NCBI GenBank assembly: GCA_023079485.1
Contig: CM041101.1
Coordinates: forward strand, 7,219,501 to 7,283,500
Origin: Archilochus colubris
Taxonomy: Eukaryota; Chordata; Aves; Apodiformes; Trochilidae
Direction of reading: 5' to 3'
DNA length: 64,000 nt
Position numbers and translations under genes: made by a program
Notes under the pieces: generated by a model
What the model saw: the letters and a program-made list of their open reading frames with translations, nothing else
Told to the model about the DNA's origin: nothing
Database searches by the model: none
Shown: piece by piece, positions 1-11,186 of the stretch
How positions within the stretch are numbered: the stretch's first letter is position 1
Layout of the letters: the number at the start of each line of letters is the position of its first letter

Positions 1-3000
1 AGGGGAAATTTTCAAACAAATGCTGCAGCACCAAGTAGTCAGGAAGTGCAGGAGGTTTTTCATCTGTCCTGCAATGGTGTTAGAGCAGGGCTAGTGAAGT
101 TTGTCACTCAGTTGGCAGCAGCTGCTCGTGATAAGGGCCTTAGACTCACCTGTAGAGGATCAGGGTGCTGCAGATCAGGGCAGGGAGATGGGCGGAAGAG
201 TGGGAGATGCACAGGAGGGGGCTCAGCCCACCTGCTGTGCCCAGATCAAAGGCCTGGGAGGTCAGAGGGCACATCCAGCCTAACCAGATTTGTCTGCTGA
301 ATAGCTATTTCAGGTTGTAAATCTAAGCGTGATTTCATTAAGTCCTTCTGGCTGCTGTTGGGGCATGAAATAATAAAATTTTATATCCGCTGCCTTTCCT
401 GCTTCTGGCAGCCAGATTGACACATTGTTGTCTGCAGTGTTGTGCTGTTTTTCTAAAGAAAATAAATGGAAACTATTAACTAAGTAGAGACAAGTTCGTT
501 AAGCAAATGGATTTTAACTTTACTTGGAATCATATTGTCATTATAATTGCAAATATACAAACTAGCTACTGAAAATGTTACTTTTTGTTAAGAGCTTTAC
601 CTTTCCAAAAGAATTAGTAGAATGTACTTTGTTTTCTTTTCTGTTACAACATTTTTTAATAAGTTGTTCACATTTGTATCTGGTTATGAAACCTCATGAT
701 CAACTTGGTTTATGTTTTGGCACCAATTTAGCCATAAAGTTAAGCAATCCTGTGGGGTTTTTTGAGCAGGGAGCAGGGTGGTGGCTTTGTGTTTGGGTTT
801 TTTTGCATGAACTATGCAATCAAATTGTTCATGTGAGAGAAGCTGAATTTAGGATTTTTTAATGGTAGGAAATGCAGGAACTGCCAACTGTAGAGAATGA
901 TAATAAAATAACATGTAGTGTAAACTCATGTTAGTAGTATTGATGACTATTGCTTCTAGCATGTGATCTGAGTGAGAGAGAGGTAACCCCCTGAATACTT
1001 CTATTAGAACATAGTTTCTCAGTGTTTTTGAAAACTTTTGCATGAAACATTTAAATTATCAAGTGTTTGTCTGCTTGAGAGCAGGACAGATGCAGCAACT
1101 GCTGCTTATTTACTGACCTGGTGTTTAAGGCCCCCTGGAGTTTGTTTGAAAAGTTAAGAGATTTTCACAGTAAAGGTGCCATTTCTGAAATTTAAAGTGC
1201 TCTTTTCACCAGGAGATAAGTTCTCTCTGATTAAGTCAGTAATTCTTACTAAGCCATGTTTATAGAGGCCATAAACAATGGGTTCAGTGTGCTTGTTAAA
1301 CCAGCTTTCCATACCTCTCCACTCTTTTAAAAAGAGACATTTAAAATAAAAGGCAGGTGTAGATGTTAGCTCAATTTGATGGTTTTTAGATGATTAATTA
1401 TGGCTACAAGTAATTCAATAAAGATGGCTAAGAAGGGTTTGCAGTCGTGATATCTGACACACATTTTCACTAAATCACTTCTTTTGACTCAGCAGGTCCC
1501 TGGTCTGTAGTAAAATTAGATAAGGAAACCGTAATGTTTGTATTTCCTCTTGTTCTTTGCTTCCTCTTATTTTTTTCATACTGGATATTGTCCATGGTGT
1601 TTAACAGGTATCACTTGATTTGTAAAATGTAGATATTCAAGGAGTTGTGAAATACAGACTATACCTGCATGTGGCTTAGTGGCTTTCCCTTCATATTTTG
1701 AAAAAAATGACAATGTGCAAACTGTACCTTTGGAAATTATTTTTGTGTAGTTTTGATTCATAGAGTCCAATGGGATGTAATGTGAGAAATGCAGTTGGAT
1801 GCTGGGCATTTTTACTGAAATTCCTACAAGAGAGTAAATACTTTTGTTTCCAGGTTTGTTGGGCTAATAGGTACTATGTTAAGCAGTAAAACAATCTGAT
1901 CATTTCACAGAAGCCCTTACAAGGATCTGTTAATGTTTTTAATAAAGGTTATAGTAAAAGGGAAGATGATAAAAATAATGAGTAATATGAACTGGTCAGT
2001 CTGCATTTCTCTAGGATAAGCCACAACTGGATCAGTGAAAAATTGTTTTTTTCAAATGTGTTGCAAGACAAATGCTATCAATCTAGTGAGTCTCGTGTTT
2101 TATTATATTTGAGGGTTTCTTTCAGGGGAAATCCAGTCTTAATGCCAATATCAAGAACTTTTTTAAAAGTAAAGTTGTGTTCTTCATGGTGTAAAGGCAT
2201 AGCACAGCAGAATTTAATGTTAGCTTGCCTTTTGGTACAACTATTTCTGAGTTGTGTGGAGATGATGATGTAGATCAGCTTTTATACTCCTTACACCATG
2301 AGAAACATCCTTTTGCACTATACTCCTTGGCAGTTACCTGCTTGTCACAAGCCTGTAATTTGCTATAGAAAAGCCCAGCATTTTGCTGAAGGAAAGGTTC
2401 AGATTCCTCACCAAAGTTAAAAAAACACCTACTGACAAATTCGAGCACATGTTTGTTGCTTCTTCGGCAGGAATTGAGAGAAGGTTTTAATTCCTTCTGT
2501 CTTGTCCTACTTGCACTTGATTTTGACAAGCTTCTGGCTTTGGTTAAGCACATTGCAAGACCTTTTTGTTGGAGCTTTTTAGACTCCTCTGTGTATAAGT
2601 GAGATTTTTAATTTTCTGAAACAGGAAGGAGCAAATCAGTTTGTCTGGTGCTTCCGGACTCCTAGAAGGAGCAAGACTCCTGGATTGCTTTAGAGTTTAT
2701 CAGATGCAGCCAACAGAATGACCTTTGGTTCCTGAAATGTGGAGGAAAGTACCTGGTTTGTCATGCAGTACTTGTGCCTTTTATATGGAAAGCATTAAAT
2801 GTAATGTTCTTCCATTTAAGTTAAAGAAATTTCTCCTGGAAGACCTAAACTTAAATGTCTACAAAGTGTTTTTATAGTTGTTGGCTTTTTTTTCCCCTCT
2901 AAGTACACAGCAGTTTTCTTTATAGACAGAGGACTGAGCCTTGAAAACTGAAGGTAATTATTTAGATGCCTAAGGCTCAACTTTGCCATTGTTTTAGAGC

Positions 3001-3943
3001 TTTAGTTCCTTTCTTTTAAAGGAAACAATTCCTCCCACCCCACAAAACCTTAATTAAAAATTGAGTATGTTTTTGTTCATTATTCTCTTCAGTATAGGTA
3101 TGTAGGTACTTAAATGTTTGTTTACAGTGTCACTGGGAAATTTCCTTAATTACTGCATTCTATAGTTCCACTTTTCCTGATTTTGAATTTTCAAAGCTTT
3201 ATTTGAAGAGAGCTTAAATATGTATGATTAGTCAGCTAAAAAAAGAAAAATTGTTCAGTTCTCCTGTTAGTGGAAAACCTGTTAAATATTTGAATGCTGC
3301 TCTGTTTCCCTATCAGTGATTCATTTACTGTCACTTAAACAGGGAAATAAAATCTGACAATATTTATGTTTGATAAAATCACCAATACCTTAAGGTATTT
3401 AGGAAATAGGTTATGCTTTTCTTTTCTATGTCCATGCACTGTTATAGATGATGTAAACACTAACTAGATGAGAGACATTTCTTTCTCTCAGTTCGTGGGA
3501 ACAAGATAAAAAGTTTACAAGAGATCTGGGTATGGTGGAGTTACTTTTCCTTGGCATTTTTTTTTTTAATATATTTTTTTTCAGATATACCTGAAATATT
3601 GACTCAGCTAGAAACTGCTAAATGTGCAGACATGATACCAAAATTAAGACAAAAGTAGAGATGCTAGAAATAAATCTCCACTTCAACAATCTCTGGTTTC
3701 AAAAATTGTATGCATGACGTTCATAACTTCCCTATGCAAAATGAAATTGAATTTTGCAGCATTATAAAATGTGAATAAATAAATCAAATTATGACAGAAA
3801 GACTGGGATGTTGGTTGTTTTTAAAGTGCTTGAAGTTTTGTAGTGCCATGATGTGATGCCATCACTTCTGTCACTTATGCATGAAATTTACCTCTTCATA
3901 TTTACATTTTTCTTTCCTTTTTCTGGAATTTGCTTATATTTAG
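1..3943 (+). other. DENND1A: DENND1A intron, partial
   Basis: This is the 3' part of the intron that precedes the first exon in the window. It ends in a usable acceptor (pyrimidine-rich stretch, then tttag) at 3943. The sequence is AT-rich, with short T runs around 3560-3585. I saw no stretch encoding the preceding DENND1A residues (the cDENN part ending just before Lys-Val-Arg-Asn-Met), so that exon lies upstream of the window. The open frames here are short and lack any recognisable domain. Confidence 0.8.
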
Positions 3944-4045
3944 AAAGTAAGAAACATGGCCCTGGAAGATGTAGTGATTCTTAATGTAGACACCAACACA
4001 TTGGAAACCCCTTTTGATGACCTTCAGAGCCTTCCTAATGATGTG
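3944..4045 (+). CDS. DENND1A: DENND1A exon (end of cDENN / start of dDENN)
   Basis: This exon encodes 34 residues starting [20 protein letters not shown] and ending PNDV. It is nearly identical to vertebrate DENND1A (connecdenn 1), the DENN-domain exchange factor that loads GTP on Rab35 at clathrin-coated and endosomal membranes. The acceptor tttag lies directly upstream and the donor gtatgt directly downstream. The exon is 102 nt and starts and ends in phase 0. The run with Asn-Val-Asp followed by ETPFDDLQ is the segment joining the central and downstream DENN lobes in this family. The paralogue DENND1B is similar here, but the later exons match DENND1A specifically. The preceding exon is not in the window. 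Confidence 0.96.
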
Positions 4046-7000
4046 GTATGTATGAAATGATTTACTCAAGTTCATTACTTGAAAGTGTAAAACCTTTTGA
4101 CCCATTTGGTTTGTAACTGGGGTATCTCATTGTGTTACTCTCATTATTACAAGTAAACTGCTTTACCTCAGTTCTTTCTGGGTTTGAAGTGTTAAACAAT
4201 GTTTTTTGGAACATTGCTCACTTAGGGCAGAAATGCTGCAGCGAGGCAGTGTCAGTTTTGGAATGGCATGATGAAGTTTCTGATCTAAAGAATTAGTCAA
4301 TTATGGGTAAAAAAAGGCAAATTAGAGTTATGGTACACAGGGTATATCTGAACAAGAAACAAGAAAACAAGAAAAATCGAAAATTGAAACTTCCTTCTTC
4401 ATAGTGTGAAAAAGCACTACTGTTTTAAACCATCCTGCATTTTTAGGGAACATTTGTTTCCAAATGAAATCGTGGGGAGGTTTTCCTGTGCCTTCTTCCA
4501 GGTTTAATGAATGATGCATTTTATATCCCGAGTTATGGTATCCTTCATATTCACTTCTAGCACTGCTCAATGCATATAATTTGGAACTTACTTGCTCATT
4601 CAAACTTTTTACTGGTATTTTATTTAAGAATTTGATAGAAATGTAGTAAAAAGACTTGATCTTTCCCTTTAATGGGACAAAAATACATCCAGCTTGCTAC
4701 TTGCTGCTGTAATTGTGTCCACTGAAGAAGCTGAGAGGGAAGAGGAGTAAAGTGAGTGTGTAAGAAGTTATTTTTAAGTCAGAGGGTGACTATTTAGGAA
4801 AAACGGTAGAGGAAAATCTGGATTTCATTTAATAGTTCAAAATATTGTGCTGCCAGTTAGATCTATACCATTTTATGTGTAGTTGAGAAATAAAACTGAT
4901 ATGCAGGGAGCTCAATATAAGCTGGTCTGTGTGAGGAAAAACTCAAGTAATGGAGAATACCCAGTGCCTCCTGCTGTGACATCCCATCATTTCTCTAGGA
5001 TCTGTGATATAATCCATTCTTCGAAAACAGTGAGCTCTGGATGGAAGGTCCATCTTGATTGTGACCATTTTGGCTTTAGTCAAGCATTTAGTCTATAAAA
5101 GTTTCTTCCTTGAATTTTTCTGGCTTTATATAGCTTTTCATTTTCATTTCACTCCCAGCATCCAAATCTGCCAGCTGGGCATCACTCATGCCATTATCCA
5201 CAACCCTGGGAATGACAGACTTGTAAAGTTCATGGAATTATGTAAGAAATGTCTGGATACAGTGAGTGCTGGGCTTCAAACATGTATATGATTTGTCAAC
5301 AATCAAGTATTATATTAGATTTTATGAGACTTCATTAAAGGAGCTGTTGTAGGCGCACTGTAGAACATCAGAAGAGATTTCACCAATAAACACAGGACTT
5401 CAAGCTTTGGAATGTAATAAATTTTAAGAGACTTCCTTCCTTTCATTATTTACTTTTACTTCACTTTTATAACAGTAGAGAGTTGTGGTTTATTAGTTCA
5501 AATTTTTCTTGATTCGGTTTTCCACAGGTCTATTTAAAAGCTACATTTTATCTTGGAGGATGTTTGGAGCATAGCAGAGGAAGTGCTGCCAGCAAATTCA
5601 ATTAACTGGCATGGCTCACAAATAGTGTACGTGGTGTATTTTTTTTCACAACTGCTATATAAATACAGCTGGGATTAATATTTGTTGCAACAAAGCCTTA
5701 ACTTGAGTTGAGTTGCATTGTGCAATTAATGTTTGGGATCAGTGTTTATGTCTTATTTAGCTTTGTTTCATTATTTTAGTTACCTAGATAATGAAGTATT
5801 CTCTATGTCTTTTCCTTTCCTTCATACTGCTTAATATTTGGCTTTGACCACTAGAGAGCAGCTGCTCTTCTTTGCAAGAATTGAATTTCTGTCAGTTCTT
5901 TCATGCATCATGTGTTTGGAACTGTAAGTGGATCAAGTTGTTCATCTCAGCAGGGAGACTCTAAAGCCAATCCATTATACTTTTTTCTTTTTCTTTTCTT
6001 GCTTCCCTGGAAGGATGGGGAGAATCTGGGAGTGTGTCTCCCCATTGGTCTCAGTCTAAATAGATGTATTTATGACCTGAGAAACTAAAAATGTCTTCAG
6101 CAGTTTCATGATCATAAACGGCTGTTACGTCAAACGATTCTTTGGTTCTGCTACTTAATGTGAACAGTGAGCAATTCATGAACTGCTGGATAGACACAAA
6201 ATTTATTTTGCTAAATTAAATCTATCTCTATTCAAAAACAAGGAAAAACATCTTCTGTGTGATGCATTCTCCATCAGGTAGTTACTGTAGTGGAAAATTT
6301 TAAAGCTGTTCTTCCCATCTTCTCAAATGGCTTTTTTTAATAAAGTAGAACAATGTCCTGTGATTATTTCAGAGCTTCAGGTAGTGAGTTGTGCTTGAGT
6401 TTCATGGTAGTTAAGTTGCTACCTTAACTGTTGATTCGTCATCTCAAATGAGCTATTCATTAATCTTTTTGTCCTAAGATCCAAATGAACATAGGCTACA
6501 GTGAAACTAGTTATCATTTGTGTGAAAAGAGCTGTACAGAATTGAGACAGTTCAAGTAGAATCAGATTAAGTAATTTCTTTGCCCTGGTTTACCTTGGCA
6601 GTACCTGTGAGCATCAGACTTTCTGACCTGTTCAAGTCAAATCCCTGAAAATCTAGGTGTGTACTACTGTGTTAGTGATTAAAGATTCAAAATCTGAAAA
6701 AGTATCCCTCCTTCACCTTATGCTTCTGATACATTGCTGAAAATCTGGCAGCATGAGAAAGCCCTGGGAAGTAACTTTCCTTTTAAAACAGTCAATATTA
6801 AAAAAAGAGATTTATTAAGGACTGTGATTACAATAAGTGCATCTGCTGCTGACAAGTCTCCTACACCACCGTCTGTGTTGCAAGGAATAGCAAAGAGGGG
6901 GTAGTAATTTTTTTTTATGCAACCCTTATGGATTTTTCATTTATTTCCAAATAAGTGTCATCTTCTAGTCTTAGTTGTAGTCAGAGCTTCATATTACCAG

Positions 7001-7610
7001 GAATAAAGCATAAGCTCACTCTGTCAACTTGTAGTTTTTATTAAATGAAGCCCTCATGCAATGCAGTATACTGAGCCAAAGGGATCTTGCAATTCTGATG
7101 GCTGTAAGAGTACTGTATATTTGCAGTAGCCTATGAATATCTTAGGCTGTCAGTAATTTAGTTGTATATGCTACTGTTGCCCATTGATTAGCAAGTTGCC
7201 ATAAGTAGGAAGCCCATATTACTATTTTTCACTTAATTGGAAATTAACTGCTTTCAGGACAGCAAGAACTGCTAAACTACAACTCAGTAGCAGAACCATT
7301 TTCTTAAAGGTGAATCCATTTTTATTTCTTACACTGTGTTTGCAATAGAACGTTTCTTGCTTTATTCATGTTGACAACTGAAAAGCCTTGGACCTAATTA
7401 AAAGAATTTCCACTAGCACCTTTACTGAACCATTTCATTATGCTGCATTGCACAGATTGCATTTTGAAACATGGTGATAGTTTAAATCTGACCTTTAAAC
7501 CTGAACTGCCAGAAGTATAGAAATCTTCTTTAAAAACACTCTTGGGGTAGACTGCATGTATATATGTCTGTTTGGCTAGAAATAATCCTCATATTCACTG
7601 GTTACAGTGC

Positions 7611-7628
7611 TTTTTTTTTTTTTTTTTT
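7611..7628. repeat. poly(T) run, 18 bases
   Basis: There are eighteen consecutive T on the + strand. It could be a mononucleotide repeat or the tail of an old antisense retroposed fragment. No flanking element body is recognisable. Confidence 0.9.
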
Positions 7629-9739
7629 AAGTATTACTGCCTCTTCAGACAGGAAACAATCATAATTCTGCTTGTATATTCTACTTTGTTTTATATACTA
7701 ATTTATTCCAGAGTAAACACAAATTTAGGGGTTTTTAATTGTTTTGTCTCTTTAAGTATGTGTTTGTTAACATTTTTTAAAAAACTATTACATGCCTATT
7801 GCAAATGTCCTGATTGAAAGAGTGAAAGTGTATATGTAAAAATAGTGTTGAATTTAGTCTTAGAAGAGAACGAATGATCTAAAAGTTTAAGGAATTACCA
7901 AAATATCTATTAATATTCTTCTATACCAAAGAGGGAAGCTGAAACACAGAAAGGCTGTGAATAGCCTTCAGAACTTTTTATAAAAGAACCTTTTCCTTCT
8001 ATGTAGATGGCAAGTTCTTTATCTTCAAGTGAATCTTTAAAGAATACCACTTATAAAAGTGTTTGAGATTAATTTGGAAATTATTCAGAGATATAGATCT
8101 TTTATAGCATTAAGAACTACCTTTAAATGGTTTGCATTAGTTAATATAGGAAATAAACTCATATTTTATCCCTCCAACATCAGACCCCTTCAAACAGGGA
8201 GAACTGTGCTGTTTGGGTTTGAAAATCAGATGAAGCTTTTACATTGTGAATGGAACAGAGCTCGTTGTGAGACATTACCTCAATGAATAGGAGTGATCTG
8301 ATTTTATGGGCATGTAATCTGTTATCATGTATTATGTGAATATACACTAAATAACTGTAATGAAATTCCTTCTACAACAGAGTTTGCAGAAAGTTTAAAA
8401 GAAAATGTCTTTGCAACTGTTTTGGTAAACACAAATGCAAGTATAACATCTAGTTTTAAAAGAAGAAAAAGTAATGCACAGTATGGATTATATATGTAAC
8501 ACCTGCATAGCAAGATGAGGAGTCTCTGTTCTGCCCTCCCCAAATCTAAAAGTTACTTAAGAGGGAGGTGAGGGATGTGCTTACAGGAGGGATAGAACGG
8601 GAGCACTGAAGACCAGTTGCTCAGTAAAACCATCCTGCCATCTGCTACAGAGAGAAGCTGGTAGTAAAACCCTGAGGCAGAAAAAATTCATCTCATCTGG
8701 TAGGATTTTGAAGATATTGATGAAGCCAGAATAAGCTTTTGTTATGAGCTGGAGGATGAGGGGAAGGTCTTGAAAATTAATTTGAACCATCAGCTTTTAT
8801 CAGGTATCATTCATAGTCCAGAAAACACAGTTCAGTTCACTACAGCAGAATATGCTTACTCACTCTTTAAATAATATTACTACAACATTTCTTGTGTAGT
8901 GTGACATATATAGAGCTACCTCAATTGAGTTTTTCAGACTAGCATTAGAAAAAGGAAGATTTGCTAGTTATGGAGGAATGCTTTCTTTTAAATTCATATT
9001 ATGGATGTTTATGGAGTCATTAGCAATGTTCTGCAAATCAAGTTGGCTGGGGATTCCCTGGCTTTCTGCTTTCTGAAATTGTGTCTCTTCTCTTCTGTGC
9101 AAGGTATCTCATCCAACTCAGGATATGCACCTGACATGACCACATCCTCTAAAAGTTGTAGCTTAATTTCTGGCAAGATTCAGTGCCCAGATAATTTTGG
9201 TACTGAAACGTGTTCTGTGAAATCTGTCTCAAAAACTTAGTTTGTCCTGGTTCTGTTTGCACACCAAAAAACTTCTGCTGACCAAACTATTTGTTAATGG
9301 TTTAGTCTAACCTGTACCTGCTGTAGCACTGGCACAGTAAGCCTGATTTTAATATTTGGAAGGATTTTTTAATCTCCTTTCCTAAGTTTTATTTGGGAAA
9401 GAAAAAAGCTGTCACTAATGTATCGATACACAGCCTTACTTAAGTAGTTACTGAGCTCGAAGGACTGGAAAAGAGACCTCAAACTGAGTCACAACCTTCC
9501 AGTGCATGGGGAATTCGGAACCACAGGGAATGATAATGGATAATCCTCTAAGACTTAAGCCCCTGGTGTACAGAGAAAACAACGTTCAGGCAACTTGGAT
9601 CAGGTAGCTTTACCTCTGCCTGCATAGAAATGTGTTTAGTTTAGCAAATATAAACTGTGATGGGCAAGTGTCTGTGCAGATGCTAATGAGGCCGATAGGA
9701 CTGTTCCTGCCTGAAGTGCAGCTGTGTGACTCCTGAGGT

Positions 9740-10150
9740 AATTAAACACCTCCAGAGTCGAGGGAAAGGGCAGTGGGGGTTAAGAGATGATCCGTCCCCG
9801 CACAGGTGGTTCGGATCTCTTGAGAAAGAAGAATTAAAAAAACCTGAGTGGATACTGACCGTCTGGAGGGACGGATCCTCCTTGTTAATTTGAGGCTTTT
9901 AAAAAACCTGCGGGTTTTGTTTTCTTGCTTGTGCTGGGGCTGCACGGCACGGCGGGGACTGCAGGGCTGTGAGGCGCGGCCGGGCCAGCGGTGACCACTC
10001 TCAGCCGGTTCCAGCCTGCCAGAACCTGCCAGGCAGCACTGAGCCCTCAGCAGGGCTGTCCGTGCTGCTGGACGCCTGTGTGGAGGCTTTGTAAAGTCTG
10101 TGTAAAGCCTGTGTAAGGAAGGGCGGAACACCTCACGGCAGAGTGTGAGG
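9740..10150. promoter_or_regulatory. CpG-rich patch (possible intragenic CpG island)
   Basis: About 400 bp has clearly raised GC and roughly eighteen or more CpG by eye, in an otherwise CpG-poor region. The densest part is about 9945-10000 (cacggcacggcgggg and ggcgcggccggg type strings). It lies about 0.75 kb upstream of the DENND1A exon at 10896. It could be an orphan CpG island or alternative promoter, or a CpG-rich mobile-element remnant. No TATA box or transcript evidence can be seen. The minus-strand open frame through it is probably a by-product of low stop-codon density in GC-rich DNA. Confidence 0.45.
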
Positions 10151-10895
10151 GGTGAGGAAAGGTGAGGCGAGGGGGGGGCAGTTGAGCATGGGGGAGGTGT
10201 TTACGTTTCTTTGTCTCTCACCACCCAGCTCTATTTTAATTGACAGAAAGTTAAATTAATTTTTCTAAGTGGAGTCTGTTTGGGCTGTGATACTATTTGA
10301 TAAATGATCTCCTGGTCCTTGTCTGGGCCCAGAAAGTTTTTCTCCTGCTTTTCCTCGTCCTGCTGAGGAGAGGGAGCAGGAGCATGGCTGGGCAAGTGTC
10401 TCGTTTTGTTGGTTTGCATTAAGCTTCTTATAATACAAGGGAATATAGTCTTAAAAGACAAAAATCTTGTATTTTTGGCAAACAGATTGCTTAGATGTAC
10501 AGAATTTGTTCTTAGCTCTGGTGGTGATGGATGGCCTGGTTATGCTGAACAGTTTATGTGATGTTTAAATGAATGTAGCTGTAATTTCTTCATGGTTTCT
10601 AATAATGAAGGAGAACTTCATGGTCTGCCTTGACGCGGGTAGTCAACAACTGTTAACAGTGGGTTTTAAGTAGGAGGGAAGATTGAAATAAAGCTTTAAT
10701 TTTTCTGATGGTTTCTGAATCGGACTCAGAAGCAAAGCAGCTTGAAAAGTATTAACTGAAAAATTAAACTCGGAATTCACCGTGTCACTTTTGGTCACAA
10801 CTGCTGCTCTGGTGAGAGTGTTTTTCATGTAGCTGTGCCCCACTGTGTTGGGCTCTGAGACAGGAGAGTGATCTAGACCTGTTGTGTGATTTCAG

Positions 10896-11021
10896 GTTTC
10901 TGCACTGAAGAACAGGTTGAAGAAAGTCTCCACAACCACTGGAGATGGTGTTGCAAGAGCGTTTCTAAAAGCACAAGCGTCTTTCTTTGGGAGCTACAGA
11001 AATGCCCTGAAAATTGAACCT
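10896..11021 (+). CDS. DENND1A: DENND1A exon (dDENN core)
   Basis: This exon encodes 42 residues from VSALKNRLKKVSTTTGDGVA to NALKIEP. They contain the highly conserved dDENN stretch with the GDGVARAF and LKAQASFFGSYR segments. In the family this alpha-helical part packs against the cDENN lobe of the Rab35-exchange domain. The acceptor is ttcag at 10895 and the donor gtaagt starts at 11022. Length is 126 nt, phase 0 to phase 0, and it continues directly from the exon at 3944. The frame stays open past the donor into the intron (stop near 11097), so intron retention would give a truncated product of the DENN domain. Confidence 0.97.
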
Positions 11022-11155
11022 GTAAGTAAAAAAATCTACAAGCATTTGGAAACAGAAGGGGAAAACTGTGGTTGCAGTGGAGAGCTTGAATACCCCTGAG
11101 AGATAAAGATGACTTCTGAGTGTAAGTTGGGAGTTCAAAGGAGGGATGTGTGAAT

Positions 11156-11186
11156 GAAGGCTTACTGGTTGAGAAGGCTTACTGGT
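11156..11186. repeat. short direct repeat, 14 bp twice at 17 bp spacing
   Basis: GAAGGCTTACTGGT occurs at 11156-11169 and again at 11173-11186. It looks like a minor slippage duplication in the intron just after the dDENN exon. Confidence 0.9.

Larger units (their letters stand above)
4046..10895 (+). other. DENND1A: DENND1A intron
   Basis: This 6.85 kb intron runs from donor gtatgt to acceptor ttcag. It is mostly unique AT-rich DNA with an 18-base T run at 7611-7628. It contains an exon-like segment at 5159-5261 (see findings) and a CpG-rich patch at about 9740-10150. I saw no other gene, RNA gene or intact mobile element. Confidence 0.85.

Noticed and set aside
2275..2553. Minus-strand 92-codon open frame
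   Set aside because: It is of chance length with no recognised family and no extension of the frame on either side.
9742..10131. Minus-strand 129-codon open frame
   Set aside because: It coincides with the CpG-rich patch, where stop codons are rare because of base composition.
10917..11099. Stand-alone open frame starting at an internal Met
   Set aside because: It is the DENND1A exon read from an internal ATG through the donor into the intron, not a separate gene.
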